Position numbers and translations under genes: made by a program. 34,401 nucleotides of DNA. Origin: an uncultured Saprospiraceae bacterium. Its GTDB lineage: Bacteria > Bacteroidota > Bacteroidia > Chitinophagales > Saprospiraceae. The notes under the pieces are model-generated. The model was not told the DNA's origin and made no database searches. It saw only the letters and a list, made by a program, of their open reading frames with translations. The stretch lies in contig CALJVJ010000373.1 of assembly GCA_937974625.1 (NCBI GenBank), forward strand, positions 1 through 34,401, given 5' to 3'. Positions 6,298-13,115 of the stretch are shown here, piece after piece. Positions within the stretch are counted from its first letter, which is position 1. Every line of letters starts with the position of its first letter.

Positions 6298-8253
6298 CTA
6301 ATATTCGATTCTATTCACAATAATCTTTCCATTATTAATCACCATCAAAGGGTCATGAACTGCGCCAACATTTTCCAATGGATTTCTTTCCAATATCAAC
6401 AAATCAGCGTCTAATCCTTTTTCAATTCGCCCAGTGTGGTCACTGATATCCAACATCTCCGCAGCCGAACTAGTTGTTGCTTTTATTGCCTCCAAATTGG
6501 TCATTCCAATACCCACTAATTCTTCTAATTCTAAACCCATTCGAAGGGTACTGTTTTTTCCGTAGCCGGTGTCCGTAGCCGCGACAATCTTAACGCCCAT
6601 TTGATAAGCATTCATAGCAGTCTCCTTTATTCTAGGTGCCATGTGCCGTCCTCTCATCATTAATAAGGGATTGTTATAATCGCCACCCGGTTCTTTTAAG
6701 TCGGTAACAATTGCCATTGTAGGTACTAACCACGTTCCTTTTTCTTTCATCAAGCGCAAGGTTTCTTTACTTAGATAGGTCCCATGTTCAATACTTTTTG
6801 CACCACCTAAAACAGCCGCCCGACCACCTTCATCGCCATGTGCATGAGCCGCAACAGGAATATTTTTCTTTGCTCCTTCCTCCACTAAAACGGTCATTTC
6901 TGCTTCGTTATAATACGGTTCTCTTGGGTCAGTTTGTGGCAGTCCTGCCCGTGCGGTAGCATTCGTTTTTATCCAATCAACTCCTTTATCGACTAATGCC
7001 TTACCCATACGTTGCATAGCTATTTCACCTCTTACTTTGGTATGCATTAAATCTATCATATCTGGAAAATCCATAAAGAAGCCATCCGAAGGAGTTGGAC
7101 GAACATGATAACCTGCTGCAATGATTTCAGGAATATCGTTTTTACCTCTTTTGCCTAAGGCGCGCATCCCTACATCCATAAAATGGTCAACACCCATACT
7201 TCTTGCAGTGGTCACCCCTGATGCCAAAGCTCTTTCTGCTGCATCAAAACTCCTTAAATGCACATGGCAGTCAATCATGCCCGGCATTATATATTGTCCT
7301 TTTAAATCGATTATTTCCGCATTCTGTGGATAAGTGGCCACGTCAGTTGTAGCCTGTATATTTTTAATTTTTCCATTGACCACATAAATCGTTTGATTGC
7401 GACGCACCTCACTAGAAATCCCATCAACAATACTTGCATTGATTAAAACTATTGGTGGGTCAGGCGAGAACTGGTCCGACAAATCCAATATTTCTACTTT
7501 TCTAAATTCTATCGGATGACTTTCACTTTGTAAGGAAATTGACCCTTTAGACAAGGGCATTCCGTCTTTTTTAACCATCGGGTCAAAGCCATTGACTACA
7601 GGGCCTCCTATTTGAGGTTTTTGATAAGTAAAGACGGTATCACCATTCACTATATGTTTGATAACTTCGTTGCCTAGTACCAACACTTCTGCGGTCACCC
7701 ATTGGTCCCCATCGTACGTTTTAGAAGTAGAATTTAGACAGTGTCTTTTTTCTAGTTTACCATCCATTTCCACATGCGTACCGGGGGTACATAAATTACA
7801 AGTCGGTCTAGCTTTCCCATCTCCTTTTCCACCTAAAAATTGCACTTCTATAGAAATTGGAAAGTCTTGGTCTTTGAGCATACTCTTAGCCGATTGTCCA
7901 TGTACCATTACGCCACTATTTCTAAACGCCCAACCTTCTCCCTTAGGCGCTTGGTCGCCTACAAATCGGTATTCGATTTTTAATAAATAATGAGAGAAAT
8001 CTTCTTCATAAAAGATATGCCCGTATTGCCGATTGAAATCAGTATATTGGTCATAGGACACTTTCATTACGCCATTTTCAACTCTGAAGGTATTGCCGTA
8101 ATTTTCGTTGAGTTCATGTCCTTTGATTTTGATGTCCCAACCCGTGAGGTCTTTACCGTTGAAAAGTTGTTGCCATTCGCCGTCGTAATTGATGTTTTGG
8201 GCAAAGGTATTTAGGGTTAAAAATAGGGCGAGGAGGGAAAGTGCCTGTTTCAT
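6298..8253 (-). CDS. Secreted DUF1080 (LamG-like) / amidohydrolase fusion protein
   Basis: A 651-residue two-domain protein with a Sec signal peptide (about residues 1-18, ending NTFAQ). Residues about 25-258 form a DUF1080 / 3-keto-disaccharide hydrolase-type jelly-roll (LFNGKDLTGWD at 30-40, then GWAFRNSGVMVHGQ, with a C152xxC155 pair and a final PIEFRKVEIL strand). Residues about 268-651 are an imidazolonepropionase/prolidase-like amidohydrolase: H330-V-H332 at the start of the barrel, K429 in WIKTNA as the likely carboxylated lysine, H470 or H472 in AHAHGDEGG, H490 in SIEHG, and D561 in ATDTG, so the metal site looks complete. Its own promoter is at 8289-8318. The substrate is unknown; a periplasmic or exported glycan-derived or cyclic amide compound is a guess. 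Confidence 0.85.
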   Translation of the reverse strand: MKQALSLLALFLTLNTFAQNINYDGEWQQLFNGKDLTGWDIKIKGHELNENYGNTFRVENGVMKVSYDQYTDFNRQYGHIFYEEDFSHYLLKIEYRFVGDQAPKGEGWAFRNSGVMVHGQSAKSMLKDQDFPISIEVQFLGGKGDGKARPTCNLCTPGTHVEMDGKLEKRHCLNSTSKTYDGDQWVTAEVLVLGNEVIKHIVNGDTVFTYQKPQIGGPVVNGFDPMVKKDGMPLSKGSISLQSESHPIEFRKVEILDLSDQFSPDPPIVLINASIVDGISSEVRRNQTIYVVNGKIKNIQATTDVATYPQNAEIIDLKGQYIMPGMIDCHVHLRSFDAAERALASGVTTARSMGVDHFMDVGMRALGKRGKNDIPEIIAAGYHVRPTPSDGFFMDFPDMIDLMHTKVRGEIAMQRMGKALVDKGVDWIKTNATARAGLPQTDPREPYYNEAEMTVLVEEGAKKNIPVAAHAHGDEGGRAAVLGGAKSIEHGTYLSKETLRLMKEKGTWLVPTMAIVTDLKEPGGDYNNPLLMMRGRHMAPRIKETAMNAYQMGVKIVAATDTGYGKNSTLRMGLELEELVGIGMTNLEAIKATTSSAAEMLDISDHTGRIEKGLDADLLILERNPLENVGAVHDPLMVINNGKIIVNRIEY

Positions 8254-8288
8254 ATTTTTCGTTTTAGTCGTTGCTTATTTTAATATTT

Positions 8289-8318
8289 CAAAGCTAATGT
8301 AGGGTTATTCTTTTGAAA
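8289..8318 (-). promoter_or_regulatory. Bacteroidota-type promoter for the DUF1080-amidohydrolase gene
   Basis: On the minus strand there is an exact -7 box TAGCTTTG (plus 8289-8296), preceded at 18 nt by TTTC (consensus TTTG, plus 8315-8318). It is 35 bp upstream of the start codon. Confidence 0.5.
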
Positions 8319-8369
8319 AGTGGTAGAGGAGATATCAAAAGTTGTGTAGACCAATTTGCTATTTGGCTA

Positions 8370-8418
8370 ATCCGTTGGCAAATTACATGTATTTGCCAAC
8401 GGATGTGTGCCAACGGAT
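8370..8418. repeat. 14-bp hairpin plus third arm copy in a divergent promoter region
   Basis: ATCCGTTGGCAAAT (8370-8383) and its exact complement (8391-8404) surround a 7-nt loop; a further TGCCAACGGAT follows at 8408-8418. The repeat lies between two divergent promoters, so it cannot be a terminator for either gene. It could be an operator for a dimeric regulator or a mobile palindrome. The octamer ATCCGTTG also builds the hairpin at 22203-22272. The rest of the 297-bp spacer holds only the two promoters. Confidence 0.6.
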
Positions 8419-8468
8419 ATTAAACAAATAGGTAAAGTTCAATTCTCTTAGTTTAGCTGAGTAGTTTT

Positions 8469-8499
8469 TTTGTGCTCCTATTTTTATTCATTACTTTCG
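8469..8499 (+). promoter_or_regulatory. Bacteroidota-type promoter for the ketopantoate reductase gene
   Basis: TTTG (8469-8472), a 19-nt spacer, then TACTTTCG (8492-8499, 5 of the 6 fixed positions of TAnnTTTG). The start codon is 51 bp downstream. The spacing is what the Bacteroidota primary sigma factor prefers. Confidence 0.5.
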
Positions 8500-8550
8500 T
8501 TCCTACTCCAAATGACAAAATTAGAAGGAGTTGAATAAATAAAAAATTAG

Positions 8551-9597
8551 ATGCAAAAACATACCATATTCGGAGCAGGATTAATTGGCGGTTTTTTAGG
8601 TGGAGTAATGACTTCTTTAGACCTAGATACGACCTTAGTTTGTCGCCCTTCCATTAAGCAGAAATTAGCGAACGGCTTACTATTAACCGACTATGCAGAG
8701 AACAGAGCTGTCGCCAAAGTGCTGCAATTAATGGATAATGAAGATTTGGCATCTAATAAGTCTGAAAAGTTGACTTGCGATTTTCTATGGATAACCGTCA
8801 AATGCACCGCCATGGAATCAGTTACCAGAGAAATCCATCCTTTTGTAGGACCTAATACGATTATTTTTTGTTGTCAAAATGGTTTAGGTTCGGACCAAAT
8901 AATCAAAGCGCAATTTCCTAATAATACCGTACTTAGAGTCATGGTCCCTTTTAATGTAGCAGAACCCAAAGCTGGACATTTGCATAGAGGGTCACAAGGG
9001 ACGATGTATGTAGAAAGTATCCCTGCGGTGGCCGAAACCATAAAGGGAATCATTCGACAAATCAATCAGCCTATCATGCGGGTAAAGTCAACCACTAATA
9101 TGAACGCTATCTTATGGGCTAAACTACAACTCAATTTAGGAAATAGTGTCAATGCCTTAGCGGACATTCCTGTAAAATCAATGTTAGAGCAGCGTGCTTA
9201 TCGACTAGTGAATGCTGCCTTGATGAAAGAATTATTAGTAGTAACCAAAGCCTTAAAGATAGACTTACCCAAATTAACGGCGGTGTCGGCTCAGAAAATT
9301 CCTGCTATTCTAAGTTTACCTTCTTTTATTTATAAACGCATCACCAAAAAAGTATTAGCGATTGACCCTACGGTTCGGTCTTCTATGTGGTGGGATTTGT
9401 CCCAAGGGAAAAAGACGGAAATCGACCATTTGAATGGTGCGGTGGTGCGAGCGGGTGAAAAATTGGGGATTCCTTGCCCTGCTAATACGAATATTATTCG
9501 ATTGGTGAAAAAGATGGAAGAGACACCGTTAAGCGTTCGAAAAGATGGGTTTTCAGGGGAGGCGTTGTTGAGAGAAGTGCGGGCAGCTGTGCTGTGA
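8551..9597 (+). CDS. Ketopantoate reductase family protein (2-dehydropantoate 2-reductase)
   Basis: A 348-residue cytosolic protein of the PanE/ApbA family, which reduces 2-dehydropantoate to pantoate with NADPH in pantothenate and CoA synthesis. The N-terminal Rossmann motif is G8-A-G10-L-I-G13-G. The second half carries the family active-site segment WAKLQLNLGNSVNAL (K191, N195) and the helical C-terminal domain with SSMWWDLSQGKKTEIDHLNG, where EIDxLNG is a family hallmark. It is somewhat longer than typical PanE (about 300). Because many paralogues of this family act on other 2-oxo acids and no pantothenate genes are nearby, panE is not assigned. A small ORF follows. Confidence 0.85.
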   Translation: MQKHTIFGAGLIGGFLGGVMTSLDLDTTLVCRPSIKQKLANGLLLTDYAENRAVAKVLQLMDNEDLASNKSEKLTCDFLWITVKCTAMESVTREIHPFVGPNTIIFCCQNGLGSDQIIKAQFPNNTVLRVMVPFNVAEPKAGHLHRGSQGTMYVESIPAVAETIKGIIRQINQPIMRVKSTTNMNAILWAKLQLNLGNSVNALADIPVKSMLEQRAYRLVNAALMKELLVVTKALKIDLPKLTAVSAQKIPAILSLPSFIYKRITKKVLAIDPTVRSSMWWDLSQGKKTEIDHLNGAVVRAGEKLGIPCPANTNIIRLVKKMEETPLSVRKDGFSGEALLREVRAAVL

Positions 9598-9668
9598 TAA
9601 AAGATAATTACTATTTTATGTTTATATTTGAACAACAGCTTTATTATCAAAAAATCAAATTATCAAAA

Positions 9669-9860
9669 ATGATAGAACTGAAATTACATGCAAATGGTAA
9701 AAAAGACCACTTAAAAGCTTTGAAAGTATGGTTCAATAACCAAGTCAAACTATTGAAAGCCAGAACAGACTTATCTAAAAAAGAAAAAACAACGCAACTA
9801 AATACGTTAAAAGGAGACTACGAAAAGCAAAAGAAAGAGGCAAGTCAGAATCTTTATTAA
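9669..9860 (+). CDS. Small lysine-rich helical protein, unknown
   Basis: A 63-residue ORF starting at the ATG at 9669; the same frame extends upstream to 9594, but only through a GTG overlapping the previous stop. The product is strongly basic (many Lys), without Cys, and mostly predicted helical with heptad-like spacing (VWFNNQVKLLKARTDLSKKEK), consistent with a short coiled coil. No known family was recognised. It lies between the ketopantoate reductase gene and a clear terminator, so it may be the last gene of that transcript. A nucleic-acid or ribosome-associated role would be a guess from charge alone. Confidence 0.5.
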   Translation: MIELKLHANGKKDHLKALKVWFNNQVKLLKARTDLSKKEKTTQLNTLKGDYEKQKKEASQNLY

Positions 9861-9898
9861 TCAAGAATAGTCCGATAAGTCCTTAATGGCATTAACTA

Positions 9899-9934
9899 AA
9901 AAAGACCTTTGAAGCATCGTTCAAAGGTCTTTTT
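9899..9934. terminator. Bidirectional intrinsic terminator
   Basis: A perfect 15-bp stem (9899-9913 with 9920-9934) with a 6-nt loop, A-run on one side and T-run on the other. It separates the small + strand ORF from the convergent M14 peptidase gene. Confidence 0.85.
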
Positions 9935-9959
9935 AATTAAAAATTACAAAGTAAATCAC

Positions 9960-12551
9960 TTATTCCCCAGCTGCTTCAAAAACAGCATTAAAAATCAACT
10001 TATAAGTCCCTCGTGGCTGCCCACGAAACTGCGGTCGGAAACTAAACAAAATCACATTACCTGCACCATGTTCCACATCAATCATCGCAGCTTTGCCTTT
10101 TAGGTATTTATCTTCCCCTTGCGCCCAGCCACTCATTAATAAATCTTTATCGGCAAATTTGACGATGATTTCTGCATTCGGTGTAGGTGCTCTTTCGATA
10201 TCTTCTTTACCACCTTCGCCTGTGTAGGATGGTTCGTAGATTTTAAAGGCTCGACTACGAGAGAAGGACGCAGCGACTTCTTCCTGCATCCCATAAGCCA
10301 AAGATTTTTTGGTATCGACATTGGCACGAATTAGGGAACCTGGAATGAAAAATTGTTTATTTGAAAGGTTTTTTGTGACATTGACAATAGGTAAACCAAA
10401 TTGGTCAATGGCAAAATCACTCGCTTGGTCAAAGGTGATTAAAGTGCCTCCTTTTTTGACATATTCGTGGAGCATTTTAGTTCCGTCCAAACCAATGCCA
10501 CCTGTATATTCTAAGGGCATTCTACTCACATCATGTCCATGCATGATGCTGTTTGGTCTTTGAGAAGGAAGAATAATCGCAGCATATTTGTCCAAATCAC
10601 CTCTACGGACATCTGCATCTTGTAGCGTGTCTAAATCAAAAGCATGTTCTCTTAACATCCATCGACTCCAACCTTCGTCCATATTCGCAACCCAACTTTT
10701 ATAAATCCCCAATTTGAATTTTTTAATAACAGTCGTATTGACACTCGGTTTTTTGTTAATGCTCGTGAAACTAACGCCTGTAGCAGCGGCAATTTTACCT
10801 ATGTTCTTAGCATCTTCCACCCAGAAGGTACCTGCTGGATAATCCGTTTTGCTGATAGTCGCAGACTCTGTTAATCTATGTATAGTTGCGCCTTCTTTCA
10901 ATAATAAATTCACAGCTTTATACCCTGCATTTTCGGTAGTAGAGAAGAGGTAACCGCTATTTCCGTTACCACTAACTTCACCTGTTGATTTTTCGATAAG
11001 TCCTTCAATCATTTCTGCCTTAGCAGTAAAAGCCTCGTCCACTCTATCGACCTGTATACCCATTTGCATTGGTAAGGTCCATCCTGCCAAATCGTAAGGT
11101 GGTTTTGGAGGACCTCCTGGATAAAGGTATTGATTGGGATAAACTTGTTTTTCCATCAAGTCTACAAGGAACGGACGGAACGCCTGTGCACCGTAGAAAA
11201 TAATAGACCCTTTTCCATATTTTTTATCTTTAATCGTGAAATCACTTGTTGCACGATGTGCTTCTAAACCACCCCGTTGTAGAATTTCTACCAAGTTTCT
11301 AGCTTCTCCTTTGTCCCATTGTTCGCTCGGTAAAATGTAGGCAAAAGCTTCTGCTTGATTTTCAATGGCGTCTCGGCCCATAGTGTATATATTACGCAAG
11401 AATTGTTCTTTTCTATCAGCAGCTATTTCCAATATACCCATCGAAGCGGTTAGCATATAATCCACAGCATCTCTAAAATGCGATTCGCCCCCTTCCCAAG
11501 GATAAGGGTAGAACACTTCCGAACCGTCGGATGCAATGCCTGCTACTCGTTTAGGTTTTTTCTTCGGGTCATAATAGCGTGGGGTCGGAGTCGCATGCGC
11601 AACTTCTGTCAAGATGCCAATCATATTGTGGTAATAAGGTGCAGTTCGCATGCCACCATTCCAAAACATACTGAAATTTGTCCCAGAAATAACTCCTGGC
11701 ATCTTTTTCATCGCAAAGCGATTCGCCATGGCGGTACCGACTAAGTTCACCCCTGTGGTGACTCCTGGGTGAATCCGTTTGTTAACAGGACTTCGAAAAG
11801 GGGGTAAAAATATTCTCGCCCAAGATGGCGAAGTTTGATGATGATTGTGAATGATTTGCGGATACCATTCTTGGTATAAAATACGATTAGCGGTTTTGGT
11901 TTCTGGCATATTATTCATAAACCAATCTCGGTTATTATCGTGTCCTACAAACTTTTGATAGAGGGTTGGCGTACGAGATGTTTCGAAAGGCGTACCCAGA
12001 TTTTTTCGATACCAATCAACGACAATATCCACCCCATCAGGATTGATACAGGGCACCAAAAGGGTAATCACATCTTCCCGAATCCGCTTCATTTCATCGG
12101 TTTCTTCGGTGGCAATTTTATAGGCTAATTCATTGGCCATTTGAGCGTGTGCGCGCTCGCTGGCATGCATTCCTGCATCAAACCAAACGATTGCTTTGCC
12201 TTCTTTGACCATGGCTTCGGCTTCTTCTTTAGTAATTTTGGCTCTAGCCAAAGCGGTACTAATTTCCTTCCAACGGTCTAATTGAGCTAAATTTTCCTTG
12301 GTAGAAATAAACATCAATTTAATTGGACGCCCCATGACAGATTTCCCAATGTCAATCATTTTTACACGGTCAGAAGTCTTGGCAAGTTGGTCGTAATAGT
12401 CCAACATTTGGTCATAGTCGGCAAGTTTATAATCTGCACCAACTTGGAAACCAAAAACTTCTTCGGGAGAAGGGACTTTTTGAGCGTTGACAGAAGAAAG
12501 ATGGGCGACAAAAAAGAATAACAAAAAAGATTTGAGTAGCCTACTATTCAT
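9960..12551 (-). CDS. Secreted M14-family zinc carboxypeptidase with GATase-like C-terminal domain
   Basis: An 863-residue exported protein with a signal peptide (about 1-23, ending SVNA). The M14 catalytic domain spans about residues 40-390: metal ligands H129 and E132 (GMHASE), IN170PDG, the N207-R208-D209 substrate-carboxylate motif (HDNNRDW), and the third ligand in IIHNHHQ (about 235-238). A late segment (about 640-760, with KYAAIILPSQRP and GGTLITFD) resembles a type 1 glutamine amidotransferase-like fold, common in large Bacteroidota M14 proteins and probably structural. It should cleave C-terminal residues from peptides outside the cytoplasm. No T9SS sorting domain is visible, so it is most likely periplasmic. 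Single gene. Confidence 0.85.
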   Translation of the reverse strand: MNSRLLKSFLLFFFVAHLSSVNAQKVPSPEEVFGFQVGADYKLADYDQMLDYYDQLAKTSDRVKMIDIGKSVMGRPIKLMFISTKENLAQLDRWKEISTALARAKITKEEAEAMVKEGKAIVWFDAGMHASERAHAQMANELAYKIATEETDEMKRIREDVITLLVPCINPDGVDIVVDWYRKNLGTPFETSRTPTLYQKFVGHDNNRDWFMNNMPETKTANRILYQEWYPQIIHNHHQTSPSWARIFLPPFRSPVNKRIHPGVTTGVNLVGTAMANRFAMKKMPGVISGTNFSMFWNGGMRTAPYYHNMIGILTEVAHATPTPRYYDPKKKPKRVAGIASDGSEVFYPYPWEGGESHFRDAVDYMLTASMGILEIAADRKEQFLRNIYTMGRDAIENQAEAFAYILPSEQWDKGEARNLVEILQRGGLEAHRATSDFTIKDKKYGKGSIIFYGAQAFRPFLVDLMEKQVYPNQYLYPGGPPKPPYDLAGWTLPMQMGIQVDRVDEAFTAKAEMIEGLIEKSTGEVSGNGNSGYLFSTTENAGYKAVNLLLKEGATIHRLTESATISKTDYPAGTFWVEDAKNIGKIAAATGVSFTSINKKPSVNTTVIKKFKLGIYKSWVANMDEGWSRWMLREHAFDLDTLQDADVRRGDLDKYAAIILPSQRPNSIMHGHDVSRMPLEYTGGIGLDGTKMLHEYVKKGGTLITFDQASDFAIDQFGLPIVNVTKNLSNKQFFIPGSLIRANVDTKKSLAYGMQEEVAASFSRSRAFKIYEPSYTGEGGKEDIERAPTPNAEIIVKFADKDLLMSGWAQGEDKYLKGKAAMIDVEHGAGNVILFSFRPQFRGQPRGTYKLIFNAVFEAAGE

Positions 12552-12581
12552 AGCACATTAATTTTTATTGAGTAATAAAAG

Positions 12582-12890
12582 CTAAAATAGTATTTGTTTT
12601 TGGCTTGTCGGAAAAAATCTTCTTTTATTACCAAATAATGTCAAACTTATAGGCGCGCTTAATGGGAGGAGAGCACGATTCATTTTTGCGGAACCTGCTG
12701 AAATATCCTGAATAGCAGCGATGTCTTTATTAAATAAATTGAGGCGAAGTAATCCAGCCAGATATTTTTCATGGGTGGTCAATTTTTCAAAGCGGTCTTC
12801 TAATTTATGATAAAGTTCATGGTTGATTTTATCTACATTGCTTTGCTAAATACGCAAGGTTTTCATTGATTTTTAGGTGATTGGTTTTAA
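12582..12890 (-). pseudogene. Remnant of a LuxR-type (TPR/two-component-like) regulator C-terminus
   Basis: On the minus strand, from about 12845 down, an unstarted frame reads NVDKINHELYHKLEDRFEKL and then LTTHEKYLAGLLRLNLFNKD, followed by IAAIQDISAGSAKMNR. This matches the pattern of the C-terminal HTH of Bacteroidota TPR-LuxR and hybrid regulators (..L T..E..L..L.R.NL..K.IA.I..IS..S....R). After MNR, where YRLRKK is expected, the frame loses similarity. Upstream another frame continues as KINENLAYLAKQ before a TAG, implying a frameshift near 12845. No start codon or sensor portion is present. The rest of the spacer (12891-13115) holds nothing recognised. The call rests on motif memory, not a search. 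Confidence 0.5.
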
Positions 12891-13115
12891 TAATTGAAAT
12901 TAAAAAGAAAAGTTGCCGATAATAATTGAAAAAAACGAATTCATTTATTTTTCTCGAATAACTTCGACATTGATAGGTATGCAATGCACTAGCAGACACT
13001 CAATACCAAGATAAAACAGTCCAACTCAACCTCAAGTTTTAATCCTCGTTCGGAATGGAATTTGAATTTGACATTTGAACTTAAAGATTACCAGATTGGT
13101 TAGTGCTTATGACTT

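Noticed and set aside
9909..10103. 64-residue plus-strand ORF
   Set aside because: It starts inside a perfect bidirectional terminator and lies antisense to the M14 peptidase gene.
12582..12782. 66-residue ORF as an intact gene
   Set aside because: Its TTG start is inside a longer HTH-like segment that has a frameshift upstream; better read as a pseudogene.
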